Under the pieces are notes generated by a model. That model was given only the letters and a program-made list of their open reading frames with translations, searched no databases and had not been told where the DNA came from. A stretch of 64,000 nucleotides of DNA from Dongia mobilis (lineage in GTDB: Bacteria; Pseudomonadota; Alphaproteobacteria; Dongiales; Dongiaceae). Made by a program: the position numbers and the translations under genes. The stretch covers positions 62,001-126,000 of the forward strand of contig NZ_SNYW01000001.1 in NCBI RefSeq assembly GCF_004363235.1, written 5' to 3'. This document shows, one piece after another, positions 26,587 to 35,374 of this stretch; position 1 is the stretch's first letter, and the number at the start of each line of letters is the position of its first letter.

Positions 26587-27363
26587 ATGTCTTTCGCCAC
26601 CATCGAGCTTGCGCGCGAGGGGCGCGTCGGCATCATCCGCCTCAACCGGCCGCAGGCCCTGAATGCGCTTTGCGACCAGCTGGTGGCGGAATTGGGGTCG
26701 GCGCTCGACGATCTCGAGGCCGATGAGAATATCGGCGCCATCATCCTGACCGGTTCCGAGAAGGCCTTCGCCGCCGGCGCCGACATCAAGGAAATGCAAT
26801 CCCGCGGTTTCGTCGACGTGCTGGTGACGGATTTCATCAGCAAGGGTTGGGAGCGTGTCGCCACCTGCCGCAAGCCGGTGGTGGCGGCGGTCGCCGGCTT
26901 TGCCCTGGGCGGCGGCTGCGAGATGGCGATGATGTGCGACATCATCATCGCCGCCGAGAATGCGAAATTCGGCCAGCCGGAAATCACCCTCGGCATCATT
27001 CCCGGTGCCGGCGGGACGCAGCGCCTGACCCGCGCCATCGGCAAGGCCAAGGCGATGGACCTCGTCCTCACCGGTCGCATGATGGATGCGGCCGAAGCCG
27101 AGCGGTCGGGCCTCGTCGCCCGCATCGTTCCGGCGGAGAAACTGATGGAGGAGGCGCTGGCGGTGGCCAGCAGGATCGCCGGCTTCTCGCTCCCCATCGT
27201 CCTCATGGCCAAGGAATCGGTCAACCGGGCCTTCGAATCCTCTTTGGCCGAGGGCATCAAGTTCGAACGCCGCCTGTTCCACGCCGCCTTCGCCACCGAA
27301 GACCAGAAGGAAGGCATGGCCGCCTTCGTCGAGAAGCGGAAACCCGCCTTCAGGCATCGCTGA
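26587..27363 (+). CDS. Enoyl-CoA hydratase/isomerase family protein
   Basis: Crotonase-fold protein of 258 residues. The oxyanion-hole strands [12 protein letters not shown] and [16 protein letters not shown] are present, as are both catalytic glutamates (GGGCE and [19 protein letters not shown]), which points to a genuine hydratase (syn addition of water to enoyl-CoA in fatty-acid or amino-acid breakdown). Length and motifs are those of short-chain hydratases such as PaaF or EchA8. No other beta-oxidation gene is adjacent. Confidence 0.94.
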   Translation: MSFATIELAREGRVGIIRLNRPQALNALCDQLVAELGSALDDLEADENIGAIILTGSEKAFAAGADIKEMQSRGFVDVLVTDFISKGWERVATCRKPVVAAVAGFALGGGCEMAMMCDIIIAAENAKFGQPEITLGIIPGAGGTQRLTRAIGKAKAMDLVLTGRMMDAAEAERSGLVARIVPAEKLMEEALAVASRIAGFSLPIVLMAKESVNRAFESSLAEGIKFERRLFHAAFATEDQKEGMAAFVEKRKPAFRHR

Positions 27364-27468
27364 GGCGGCAACTGCTGCCAACGGTGTGGCAGCAGCCGGA
27401 TCCCTGGCCATTTTCAGACGCCGCAGCTTCCGCTATCTGCTTGACCTCCACGGAAAGGGAGGCGGGCG

Positions 27469-28575
27469 ATGGCCGAGCCGCTGAAGGAAATGTTCAACAG
27501 GCAGGCGGTCGACTGGCTGGCGGCACGCCTCGCCGCGGCGGCACCCGGATTCCCGCGTGCAAAATTCGTCCGGGCGATTGTCGCCGATCTGCCGGCACTT
27601 GAACTCATCGCCCGGGTCGACCGCATCGCCGGCGAGATGCGCCGGCACCTGCCCGATGATTTCAGGCAGGCGGTGAAAATCGTCGCAGCGGCGCTGGGCG
27701 AGCCATCGCCGCCCGGTGACGGCACCGATTTCGGTTCCTTCCGCGTGCTGCCCTGCCACCGTTTCGTGGCGCTGGCGGGGCTCGATCATCCGGACCATGC
27801 GCTGGCCTATTTCCGCGACGCGACCCGGCATTTCTCGGGCGAATTCGATGTCCGGCCCTTCATCCAGCGGGACCAGGCGAAGGTCCTCCGCGTCATGCGG
27901 GATTGGGCCGATGACAAGGACTGGCGCGTGCGGCGCCTCGCCTCCGAAGGTTCGCGGCCGCGCCTCCCCTGGGGCCTGCGGCTGCAGGGCCTGGTCCAGG
28001 ACCCGGCGCCGATCTTCCCCATCCTCGAGGCACTGCGCGACGATTCCATCGAGGCGGTGCGGCGCTCGGTCGCCAATTCGGTCAACGACATCGCCAAGGA
28101 CCATCCCGACCGCGCGGTCGCGCTGATCGCCGCCTGGCAAGGCGCGGCATCGCGGGCGCCCCTCATCCGCCATGCGCTGCGGCATCTGGTGAAGCAGGGT
28201 CATGACGGGGCGCTTCAACTCATGGGCGTTGATCGCAAGGCGCGTTTTGCCGTCGCCGATCTGGCGCTTGATCGCGGGCGCGTCCGCATCGGCCAATCAC
28301 TCGGCCTATCGCTGACGCTCCGCAACGCGGGCAGAACGACGGCCCGTGCCATCCTCGATTACGCCGTGCATCACCTGGGCGCGCGCGGCGAACTCCGGCC
28401 CAAGGTTTTCAAATGGCGCGAGGTGGAACTGGCGCCCGGCGACAGCATTCGTCTCGAGCGCCGCCACAGCCTGAAGCCGGTGACGACGCGGCGCTATTAC
28501 CCGGGAGCCCACAAGCTCGACATCCGCGTCAACGGTCGCATCCTGGCCGAAGCCGCCTTTCATCTCGGCAAATGA
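27469..28575 (+). CDS. DNA alkylation repair protein (HEAT-like, AlkD-related)
   Basis: A 368-residue alpha-helical protein of the AlkC/AlkD-like HEAT superfamily. The core (about 130-260) includes DWADDKDWRVRRLASEGSRPRLPWG and a helical repeat with DDSIEAVRRSVANSVNDIAKDHPD, the signature block of the COG4335-type alkylation-repair proteins. A C-terminal beta extension from about 265 (SLGLSLTLRNAGRTTARAILDY) resembles an Ig-like or non-catalytic module. Glycosylase activity is inferred from family only. GGGAGG Shine-Dalgarno; a clear hairpin follows. Confidence 0.85.
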   Translation: MAEPLKEMFNRQAVDWLAARLAAAAPGFPRAKFVRAIVADLPALELIARVDRIAGEMRRHLPDDFRQAVKIVAAALGEPSPPGDGTDFGSFRVLPCHRFVALAGLDHPDHALAYFRDATRHFSGEFDVRPFIQRDQAKVLRVMRDWADDKDWRVRRLASEGSRPRLPWGLRLQGLVQDPAPIFPILEALRDDSIEAVRRSVANSVNDIAKDHPDRAVALIAAWQGAASRAPLIRHALRHLVKQGHDGALQLMGVDRKARFAVADLALDRGRVRIGQSLGLSLTLRNAGRTTARAILDYAVHHLGARGELRPKVFKWREVELAPGDSIRLERRHSLKPVTTRRYYPGAHKLDIRVNGRILAEAAFHLGK

Positions 28576-28577
28576 AA

Positions 28578-28603
28578 ACCCGGCGCCGTTGCCGGCGCCG
28601 GGT
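28578..28603. terminator. Bidirectional hairpin terminator
   Basis: ACCCGGCGCCG and CGGCGCCGGGT form a perfect 11-base stem with a TTGC loop, between two convergent genes. On the minus strand the hairpin is followed by TTTTC, a standard intrinsic terminator for the gene at 28635; on the plus strand it is followed only by CCTTCGG. Confidence 0.8.
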
Positions 28604-28634
28604 CCTTCGGCACTGAACTGGGTCTACACAGGGT

Positions 28635-30893
28635 CTACTGCGTCAGCTGGTCGAGCGCACCAAGGCGCAGGAACTGCGTTTCGCCCGGCGCATCCGAGAG
28701 GCCGTCATTGTCGATCACGGCATAGACCTGGCCGCCCCTGGTGACGGTGAGGCCCTCGATCTTGTCGGAGATCCAGCCCTTGCCGGCGAGCATCAGCGGC
28801 AGGGCATCCAGCACCACCTTCTTCCCAACCACCGGCAGGGTCTCGCCCAGCGGCTTCGGGTCGACGCCGGCCAGGTCGATGGTGGTGATCAGCTTGAGCG
28901 CGGCATGAACGCCGGGCTGGTTGTCGCGCTCGATAAGGGCGAAGCGCAAGCCGCCGAGATGCGTGATCTCCGAAAGGCCGACCCAGCCGCCATTTCCCGA
29001 TTTCGGCGTCTCCAGCGGATAGTGGACATAGGACCAGCTCTTCGTGGCCGGCTCATGGATGGCGAGTTTCACCAGACCCTTGGGGTCGTCCTTCCATTCG
29101 CGCTGCACGGCGAGGATCAGTTTCTCGCGGCCGTTCTCTTCCCAGGCAGCAATGCCTTCCAGGCCGAAGCGTACCGCCTGCGCGACCAGCGCCTCGGGCA
29201 GCTGGATCTCTTCCAGCACATTGCCCGCGCCGTCGACCTTCAGCAGATAATTGTTGATCTCCTTATCGGGATTGCCTTCGGAGGCCAGCCAGAAGCCGCC
29301 ATCCTTTGCGAGCGCGATGCCTTCGAGGTCGTAGCCAACGGGCTTGCCGTCCTTTTTGATGTCGATGGCGCGGGTGATGCGTGCCGGCGTCGCGGTGGCA
29401 TCGAGCGCATAGATCCGGCTGACGCCATAGATGCTGTCGCTGACCGCATAGAGCTTCCCCTCCGCCACGGGATCGGCAGCAAGGCCGGACAGGGCGCCCC
29501 AGCCGATCGGGGCATCCGTCGCCGGATCGATGGCCGAGATGATTGCCGGGGCGAAAGGCCGGGCAGCATCGCGGGCATAGAGGCTGACGCTGGCGCGCAC
29601 ATTGTCCTCGGCGCTGTCGGTTTCCGAGGCGACGGCGAGGAGACCGCGCCCCGGGATCGCCACGGCACCCTCGGGACCCACCGCGGTCGGCAGCATCTGC
29701 AGGAATTCCGGTGCTGCGGCGCCGCCCTTGTCGCGATAGACGGCGACGAAGTTGCCGCGCTCCGCCAGGACGAAGATCAGCGTCTCGTCGCCGAAACGGC
29801 CGATTTCCAGCCCTTCCGGCTCCACGCCCTTGCTCTTGGCGCGCTTCACCGGAAACTGGCCATTGGCCATGGCAAGGTGTTCCAGCATGCTGCCGGATTC
29901 GAACAGGACCTTGCCGCTCTTGTCGAAGATGGTGAAGCTGCGCGAGCCGCCCTGGTAATCGCCTTCATTGGCGGTGACGAAACGCTCATTGTCCAGCCAG
30001 CCGATCGCATCTGGCTCGCGCAGCACGCCCTGCCTGCTGTCGATGGCGGCAATCACCTTGTCATCGTTGGCGTCGATCCCGGCGAGGTCCACGGCGCCGG
30101 CCGTGAAATGGGTGACGACCTTGGCCGATTTCAGGTCGATGAGGGTGATGTGGTTGTTCTCCTGCAGGGTGACCGCGGCGATATTGTCGGCGTTGATGTC
30201 GACGAATTCCGGCTCCGGGTCCTCGCCCGCCGTCGCGGCAAGACCGGTCAAGTCGATGATCGTGGCGGCGTCGCAATTGGCCGGCATGCCGTCGGCACCC
30301 AGCGCGAAGAGCGCCAGATGCCCGGCCGGCAGCTGCGGCAGGGCGCCGTCATTCAGTTCCTCGTCGCGCTCGTTCTCGACCACGACGGCGAGATAGGCCT
30401 TGTCCGGGCTGATGGCGACCGAATCCGGCTGGCCGCCCACATCACAGCTGGCCTTGATGCTGCGGCTGGCAAGATCAATCACCGCGACATGTCCGCCAGG
30501 CTTCACATAGGATTCGCTGGTGTTGATTCCGGCCAGGGCGATATTGCCGATCACCGCGACCGAGGTCGGCTCGCCGCCCATGTCGAGGCGCCCGGTGAAT
30601 TTGGGTGCCGCCAGATCGGCAATATCGACAAAGCCCAGTGCCCTGCCTGGGCTGTCCGTATAGACGAGGCCCATGCCGTCCGCCGTTGCCGCGATGATCT
30701 CGGCCGCCGTCTCGGTCGCGGGGTCAGTGCCTGCCGGCAGGTTGAGGAAGACCGGCAAGGTCGCCTGGCGGCTGAAGTATGTGTCTTCCGCCAGGGCGGC
30801 GCCCTGGGCAAGGCACAAAATCATGGCCGTGCCGGTGGCGAGGCGGAGAAGACGGCCCGCCGGCTGCCGGCTGCTTGTCGCTGCGTGTCGCAT
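28635..30893 (-). CDS. Large exported esterase-like phytase-family protein
   Basis: A 752-residue exported protein. A Sec-type signal peptide (RLLRLATGTAMILCLAQGAALA) precedes a first beta-propeller-like region of about residues 40-350 (GGEPTSVAVIGNIALAGINTS, GGQPDSVAISPDKAYLAVV) and a C-terminal esterase-like-phytase region of about 400-745 (KGVEPEGLEIGRFGDETLIFVL, KPVGYDLEGIALAKDGGFWLASEG, GLEGIAAWEENGREKLIL, ERDNQPG). The C-terminal family is named from remote similarity to phytases; enzymatic activity on phytate is unproven. ATG 30893 is chosen since the frame further upstream is not signal-like. It faces the cold-shock gene divergently. Confidence 0.82.
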   Translation of the reverse strand: MRHAATSSRQPAGRLLRLATGTAMILCLAQGAALAEDTYFSRQATLPVFLNLPAGTDPATETAAEIIAATADGMGLVYTDSPGRALGFVDIADLAAPKFTGRLDMGGEPTSVAVIGNIALAGINTSESYVKPGGHVAVIDLASRSIKASCDVGGQPDSVAISPDKAYLAVVVENERDEELNDGALPQLPAGHLALFALGADGMPANCDAATIIDLTGLAATAGEDPEPEFVDINADNIAAVTLQENNHITLIDLKSAKVVTHFTAGAVDLAGIDANDDKVIAAIDSRQGVLREPDAIGWLDNERFVTANEGDYQGGSRSFTIFDKSGKVLFESGSMLEHLAMANGQFPVKRAKSKGVEPEGLEIGRFGDETLIFVLAERGNFVAVYRDKGGAAAPEFLQMLPTAVGPEGAVAIPGRGLLAVASETDSAEDNVRASVSLYARDAARPFAPAIISAIDPATDAPIGWGALSGLAADPVAEGKLYAVSDSIYGVSRIYALDATATPARITRAIDIKKDGKPVGYDLEGIALAKDGGFWLASEGNPDKEINNYLLKVDGAGNVLEEIQLPEALVAQAVRFGLEGIAAWEENGREKLILAVQREWKDDPKGLVKLAIHEPATKSWSYVHYPLETPKSGNGGWVGLSEITHLGGLRFALIERDNQPGVHAALKLITTIDLAGVDPKPLGETLPVVGKKVVLDALPLMLAGKGWISDKIEGLTVTRGGQVYAVIDNDGLSDAPGETQFLRLGALDQLTQ

Positions 30894-31346
30894 ATCGCAA
30901 TCCCGGAATTTGGTGTGAGTCTGAAGGCGTTGCCGGCTGCGGCCGGCAGCGAATGGACCGTCACGCTTAGGCTGCGGAGATGACCGTTTCGCGTCGGGGC
31001 GGCGAATTTTCCGTGATGGCAGGCCGGTCGCCGGCCGGTGCCGAAGCGGCTGTATATGGGCCCAAGGGCCGGATGCTGCGCCGCAACAAGTACCGGCGCC
31101 AATATTCGCCACTGCGAGGATGTGTATTTTATCGAGTTATTTCACAGAATTGGGCGACAATGTTGCCTGGGGCTGCACCTTTCTACTTGCGTCTTTTCAG
31201 GGATTTTCTATCCTGTCGGGGTCATTCTGCTCCGCGCTTGCCGACCTGCTACGCCCTCCGGGTGCCCAGATCGCGTCATTCCGAGACTCAGTCTGATGCG
31301 CTGCTCATGGGAGTGGCGCCACCCAACGTTAAGATGGAGGACAGAA
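30894..31346. other. Divergent promoter region and cold-shock leader
   Basis: 453 bases with no credible gene. The stretch from about 31120 is AT-rich for this genome and probably contains the cspA-type promoter; TTGCGT-15-CTATCC at 31187-31213 is a weak candidate, which would give a leader of roughly 130 bases. Long structured leaders are common for cold-shock genes. The left part should hold the promoter of the divergent phytase-like gene. Confidence 0.45.
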
Positions 31347-31556
31347 ATGCCGGTCGGCACTGTCAAATGGTTCAACAACACCAAGGGTTATGGCTTCATT
31401 CAGCCGGAAGCCGGTGGCGCGGACGTGTTCGTGCACATTTCGGCGGTCGAGCGCGCCGGTCTCGGTACCCTGAAGGACGGCCAGAAGGTCTCCTACGAGG
31501 TCCAGACCGATCCCAAGCGCGGCAAGAGCTCGGCTGAGAACCTGAAGGCGGTCTAA
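31347..31556 (+). CDS. cspA: Cold-shock protein (CspA family)
   Basis: A 69-residue single-domain OB-fold RNA/ssDNA-binding protein. RNP1 appears as [10 protein letters not shown] and RNP2 as [12 protein letters not shown], within the standard [10 protein letters not shown] start and SYEV ... AENL end. Acts as an RNA chaperone. GGAGGAC Shine-Dalgarno is 7 bases upstream. The longer open frame to 31038 is leader sequence. A clear terminator follows; the gene is monocistronic. Confidence 0.97.
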   Translation: MPVGTVKWFNNTKGYGFIQPEAGGADVFVHISAVERAGLGTLKDGQKVSYEVQTDPKRGKSSAENLKAV

Positions 31557-31612
31557 GGACCACCTGATCTGGTTCCAGATCGCCGGATTCCAGAATTCTG
31601 GGTTCCAGGAAG

Positions 31613-31643
31613 GGGCGCCGGTCATCCGGCGCCCTTTCTCTTT
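31613..31643 (+). terminator. Intrinsic terminator of the cold-shock gene
   Basis: GGGCGCCGG and CCGGCGCCC form a perfect 9-base stem with a TCAT loop, followed by TTTCTCTTT. Confidence 0.88.
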
Positions 31644-31817
31644 CTGGCGTTTCTTCCACCCGGTTTCACGGCCCATGGCCGCGCCCCACTCCAGCCGGTT
31701 ATTCTGCCGCAGCCGAGCGGGTGCCTATTTAAACCAATTGCTAACGATCTTGCGGCAGGGTGCAATCTGTCGGATCGTGGCCTGCAACCGGGGCCGGCGG
31801 TCCCGGGAAGGTTCAAC

Positions 31818-32153
31818 ATGCAGGCCCAGATGGCAGCTCAGAATGCGCCCGCTTCGCCACGCTTCACATTGCGCAACATGCATGTGATGGTCGACGGCAA
31901 GCCGCATCCGATCGTCAACATGAACATCCAGGAAGTGCTGATCGGCGGCCTGCCGGACTGGATGGCAGCCGGCCAGCGGCTGGAATTCTCTTTCGTCATC
32001 ACGCTGAAGGATTGGGAGCGTTCGCTGCCGACCTATGGCGTGGTGATAAAGAACGACAGCGCCGGCCTTGATGTGCGCTATACGCCGCCGCTGCCGTCCT
32101 GGCGCAACATCCTCATGAAGCTGCTGACCGAGGATTCGCGCGGCCAGAAGTAG
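31818..32153 (+). CDS. Small PilZ-like protein of unknown function
   Basis: A 111-residue cytoplasmic protein without signal or membrane segment. The middle (VNMNIQEVLIGGLPDWMAAGQRLEF and a later VVIKNDSAGLDVRYTPP) has the spacing of a compact PilZ-type beta barrel (VxNMSxxG, then G-x-x-V-R-F), but the c-di-GMP-binding RxxxR and the D/N-x-S-x-x-G motif are not convincingly present. If PilZ-like it is probably a non-binding or divergent member. GGGAAGG lies 7 bases upstream. It converges with moaE over 19 bases. Confidence 0.6.
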   Translation: MQAQMAAQNAPASPRFTLRNMHVMVDGKPHPIVNMNIQEVLIGGLPDWMAAGQRLEFSFVITLKDWERSLPTYGVVIKNDSAGLDVRYTPPLPSWRNILMKLLTEDSRGQK

Positions 32154-32172
32154 CGCAGCGGCAGCGCTCGCC

Positions 32173-32679
32173 TCACCGGCTCTCGGTCGATCCCGGCGCC
32201 TTTGCCCATCTGGCGGCGGCGGCATCGTCGCTGTCCCGGGCTTCCACCCAGCGCTGCGCATTGCCGTCATCCTCGATCTTCCAGAAGGGTGCCCGCGTCT
32301 TCAGCCAGTCGATGAGAAAGGCGCAGGATTCGAGTGCCGCCGCCCGATGTGCCGAGGCGGTTCCCACCAGCACGATGCGGTCGCCGGGCAGCAGGCGTCC
32401 ATAACGGTGGATGACGAGGCAGGTTTCGAGCGGCCAGCGCCGCATCGCCTCTTCGGCGATGGCGGTCAGCTGCTTCTCGGTCATGCCGGGATAATGCTCC
32501 AGCGTCATGCTGGATTGGCCGCGGCCATGCGGCGCCACATCGCGCACCAGGCCGACAAAGCTGGCGATGCCGCCGATTCCGGTATTGCCGGCGGAGAGTG
32601 CTGCCAGCTCGGCACCGACATCGAAATCCGCCTCCTGCACCCGGATCGTCAGTGCGGGCGCGGTTGCCGCGGCGGGCAT
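32173..32679 (-). CDS. moaE: Molybdopterin synthase catalytic subunit
   Basis: Large subunit of molybdopterin synthase, which transfers sulfur from MoaD thiocarboxylate to precursor Z. The 168-residue protein shows GGIASFVGLVRD, the MTLEHYPGMTEKQL segment, VIHRYGRLLPGDRIVLVG, SAHRAAALESCAFLIDWLK and TRAPFWKIEDDG with the catalytic lysines. About 25 extra C-terminal residues (SDDAAAARWAKAP) exceed E. coli MoaE. It starts one base after the moaD stop, so moaD-moaE are co-translated. Confidence 0.96.
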   Translation of the reverse strand: MPAAATAPALTIRVQEADFDVGAELAALSAGNTGIGGIASFVGLVRDVAPHGRGQSSMTLEHYPGMTEKQLTAIAEEAMRRWPLETCLVIHRYGRLLPGDRIVLVGTASAHRAAALESCAFLIDWLKTRAPFWKIEDDGNAQRWVEARDSDDAAAARWAKAPGSTESR

Positions 32680-32680
32680 C

Positions 32681-32935
32681 TCAATGGCCGCCCGTTACCG
32701 GCGGAAACAGGGCCACTTCGTCACCGGCCGCCAGCGGATGGTCGAAATCGACATATTCCTGGTTGACCGCGACCTTGACCACGCGGCGCTCCTTGAGGGC
32801 GGTGGCGAAATTGTCGCCGCGCCGCTCCAGCCAGTCCAGCAGGTCGGACACCTTGCGGACCTCGGCGGGCGGGGCAACCACTTCTTCGGCCATGCCGATC
32901 CGGGCGCGGATCCAGGCGAAATAAAGCATCTTCAT
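32681..32935 (-). CDS. moaD: Molybdopterin synthase sulfur-carrier subunit, C-terminus Gly-Gly-His
   Basis: Ubiquitin-like sulfur carrier of molybdopterin synthase (84 residues). It has the MLYFAWIRARIG start, the KVSDLLDWL block and AVNQEYVDFDHPLAAGDEVA, then ends PPVTGGH. MoaD is normally activated as an adenylate and thiocarboxylate on a terminal Gly-Gly; here a CAT codon puts one His after the pair before TGA. The reading was checked on the sequence (GGC GGC CAT TGA). Upstream gene on the other side is a PAS_5 protein on the same strand, 48 bases away. Confidence 0.93.
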   Translation of the reverse strand: MKMLYFAWIRARIGMAEEVVAPPAEVRKVSDLLDWLERRGDNFATALKERRVVKVAVNQEYVDFDHPLAAGDEVALFPPVTGGH

Positions 32936-32983
32936 GCGCCATCATTTAGTCCGGCGGGGATCATTCGTCCAGCCCGCGCCGGA

Positions 32984-33535
32984 TCACGGCAACCAGAATT
33001 CGCGGAAATGCGCCGGTCCGATCTTGCTCGGGCTGCCCTGGGCGAGTTCGTAATAGGCCAGCAGGACGAGATGGCTGACGCGCCTGCCATTCGCCGAAAG
33101 CGGCAGGCCGAGACGCTGCACCCGCCGCACCAGGCGCGGCTTGATATAGGCGGCAACGTCCAGGAAATGCCCGATTCCCTCATCCGCCATGCGCCCGAGG
33201 GCGGCGAAGATGCGGGCCGAATGAGGTCCCCAATCGAGATCCTCGAGATAGGTGCCGGCGAGGGAGCGACCATAGGCGGCCTCGACCCGCGTTCCCGCGA
33301 GGCGCACCTTGAGCCGCCGCGGCGCCTCGCCGATTTCGATCAGCCAGAGATTGGGCAGCAGGCCCGGCAGGTCGCAGGGATCGAAAGCGGCGCGGCTGGC
33401 CCATTTTTCCTGCCCGCGGGCAGCCTCGACCACGGCCAGCAGCCGGCCGAATCCGGGATGGCGGCGCAGATCCGCCGCGTCCCGAATCTCGCCGTGGCGC
33501 ATCATGCCAGGTTGCGCCATGCCACTACCCGTCAT
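32984..33535 (-). CDS. PAS_5-type single-domain protein
   Basis: A 183-residue cytoplasmic protein of the alphaproteobacterial PAS_5 (PF07310-like) group, consisting of a PAS-like fold without an output domain. Recognisable blocks are RAAFDPCDLPGLLPNLWLIEI, LKVRLAGTRVEAAYGRSLAG and the later LGLPLSANGRRVSHLVLLAY. Function unknown; relatives occur in many copies in some alphaproteobacteria and may be sensors acting through partner proteins. It is divergent from arsC across 71 bases. Confidence 0.8.
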   Translation of the reverse strand: MTGSGMAQPGMMRHGEIRDAADLRRHPGFGRLLAVVEAARGQEKWASRAAFDPCDLPGLLPNLWLIEIGEAPRRLKVRLAGTRVEAAYGRSLAGTYLEDLDWGPHSARIFAALGRMADEGIGHFLDVAAYIKPRLVRRVQRLGLPLSANGRRVSHLVLLAYYELAQGSPSKIGPAHFREFWLP

Positions 33536-33606
33536 GCTTCCACCTTGCTTGCGGTTCCAGCCGACCCTTGGCTAACGTGCCACTTTCCGTCACGGGAGCC
33601 AGAGTC

Positions 33607-33954
33607 ATGCCGGTCATTATCTATCACAACCCCAAATGCAGCACCTCGCGCAAGGTGCTGGGCTGGCTCGAAGAGAAAGGGCTCAGGCCCCAGGTGGTCG
33701 AATATCTGAAGACGCCGCCGGACAGCGCCACCCTGCAGAAGATCCTGAAGCAGATGAAGGCGCGGCCCCATGACATCCTGCGGCGCAAGGGCGAGGCCTA
33801 TGAGGCCCTGGGCGATGCAGAGAAGCTCGGTGATGCGGCGCTGCTGGCGCGCATGGTGGCGGAGCCGGTCCTGATCGAACGGCCGATCGTGGTGAGCGGA
33901 AAGGGCGCCGTGCTGTGCCGCCCGCCGGAAAGGGTCTGGGATCTGCTGGGTTAG
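33607..33954 (+). CDS. arsC: Arsenate reductase, glutaredoxin-dependent (ArsC)
   Basis: A 115-residue ArsC/Spx-fold reductase that converts arsenate to arsenite using glutathione and glutaredoxin. The N-terminus YHNPKCSTSRKVLGWLEEKG contains the catalytic Cys at about 10-11; arginines in the C-terminal half (LIERPIVV, LCRPPERV) match those that bind the arsenate intermediate in the E. coli R773 type. ATG 33607 is chosen as the conserved start. No arsR, arsB or arsH gene is adjacent, so this may be a stand-alone copy. Its stop overlaps a convergent histidine kinase gene. Confidence 0.92.
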   Translation: MPVIIYHNPKCSTSRKVLGWLEEKGLRPQVVEYLKTPPDSATLQKILKQMKARPHDILRRKGEAYEALGDAEKLGDAALLARMVAEPVLIERPIVVSGKGAVLCRPPERVWDLLG

Positions 33955-35240
33955 GCCGGTTGGGCTGTTGAGCCGGAAGGTGGCTGCCGACGCGGCAGAA
34001 TCAGGGTGACGGTGGTTCCCCTATTTGGCGCGGAATCGATCGCAAACCCGCCGCCATGCAATTCCACCAGCGAGATGACGATGGGCAGGCCGAGCCCGGT
34101 CCCGACCTGGGCATAGGGGCTTTCCGTCGTTACCTGGCCGAAGGGCTGCAGCGCCACCTCGATCTGCTCCGGCGACATGCCGATGCCATTGTCGGCGACG
34201 ATAATTTCCACGCCGTCCTCGCGCAGCGCCGCCCGGATGGAGACCTTGCCGTCGCGCAGGGTGAACTTGACGGCGTTGCTGAGCAGGTTCAGCACCATCT
34301 GGCGCAGGCGCAGGTGATCTGCCTCGATGCGCAGCGCCGGATCGAGCCGGGCGGTCACCTCGACGCCGCGCCGGTCCGCCAGCGGCGCCACGATCGGCAG
34401 GCAAGCCCGGATCAATTCGCCGACATCGACGGTTTCGTATTTCAGTTCCAGCCGCCCCGCCTCGACCTTGGACAGATCGAGGATGTCGTTGATGAGAGCC
34501 AGCAGATGCTTTCCGGCTGAATGGATGTCGCCGGCATAGCGCTGGTAGCGCTCGCGTCCGGCGGCGCCGAAGAGATCGTCGCCGATGATCTCGGAAAAGC
34601 CCAGGATGGCGTTCAAGGGCGAACGCAATTCGTGGCTCATGCGGGCCAGGAAGTCGCTCTTGGCGCGGTTTGCGGTGATCGCCATCTGTTGCTGGCGCTG
34701 CAATTCGCGATTGAGCAGCAGCATCTCCGACGCCTGGGCACGCAGCTGGTTGGTGACTTCCGCCAGTTGGCTCTCGCGCGCCTTCTGCGCCGAAATGTCG
34801 ACGATGGAGGAGAGCAGGGCGAGAACGCCGTCGAATCTGGTCGGCTGGCCGGAGAGCAGGCCCCAGAAATGCTCGCCCCGGGCCGAGACGAAGGCGATCT
34901 CGCGGTTGCTTACCCTGCCGGTTGCCGCAAGCTCGCGCAGCAGATCGCGCCGGGCGGACGGATCGGCGTAATAGCGGGCGCTGAGATGCGGGGCTTCCGG
35001 CGAGCCGGCGAGATCCACCTCCGAGCCCAGGGCGAAGAGCCGGCGTGCTGCCGCGTTGACGAAAAGGACGGCGCCGTCTTCTCGCCCCGTGATGACGATC
35101 GGCGTTGCCACGCATTCGAGCAGGGCGGAACTCTGGCGTGTGATCGTTGCGATCGCTGCCGCGCCATGGCCACCCGGCGGCGGCGCCTCGGGGTGGCCAT
35201 CGCTGAAATCGATCCGGCGGGTTGCGGAAAGGGGGTGCAT
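33951..35240 (-). CDS. Cytoplasmic PAS-domain sensor histidine kinase
   Basis: A 429-residue soluble histidine kinase with no membrane segment. A PAS domain spans about 40-150 (TPIVITGREDGAVLFVNAAARRLF ... TRFDGVLALLSSIVDIS), a coiled-coil linker follows (QLAEVTNQLRAQASEMLLLN), the dimerisation domain carries the phospho-acceptor His at about 203 in FLARMSHELRSPLNAILGF, and the ATPase domain has LLSNAVKF, the DNGIGM box and TGLGLPIV. No response regulator is adjacent, so its partner is elsewhere. ATG 35240 is chosen over a TTG codon at 35249. It ends overlapping arsC and its promoter side faces the cobalamin riboswitch. Confidence 0.93.
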   Translation of the reverse strand: MHPLSATRRIDFSDGHPEAPPPGGHGAAAIATITRQSSALLECVATPIVITGREDGAVLFVNAAARRLFALGSEVDLAGSPEAPHLSARYYADPSARRDLLRELAATGRVSNREIAFVSARGEHFWGLLSGQPTRFDGVLALLSSIVDISAQKARESQLAEVTNQLRAQASEMLLLNRELQRQQQMAITANRAKSDFLARMSHELRSPLNAILGFSEIIGDDLFGAAGRERYQRYAGDIHSAGKHLLALINDILDLSKVEAGRLELKYETVDVGELIRACLPIVAPLADRRGVEVTARLDPALRIEADHLRLRQMVLNLLSNAVKFTLRDGKVSIRAALREDGVEIIVADNGIGMSPEQIEVALQPFGQVTTESPYAQVGTGLGLPIVISLVELHGGGFAIDSAPNRGTTVTLILPRRQPPSGSTAQPA

Positions 35241-35374
35241 GGCAGGCAAGTCTAGAATCTTTTGCCTTCAAGACCAGTTAACACATGATCACATACACAC
35301 ACATGAATGTGTCTATTTCAAAAATTGGGATCGCGGCGAAAGCAGAAGACCGGCCGCAAGATGCTGGCTTTGCG

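Noticed and set aside
28905-30983. 692-codon open frame on the plus strand
   Set aside because: Antisense to the phytase-like gene; composition is of shadow type (Arg/Gln/His-rich) with no recognisable domain.
34056-35255. Plus-strand open frames opposite the histidine kinase
   Set aside because: Antisense to a gene with all kinase boxes; no independent evidence.
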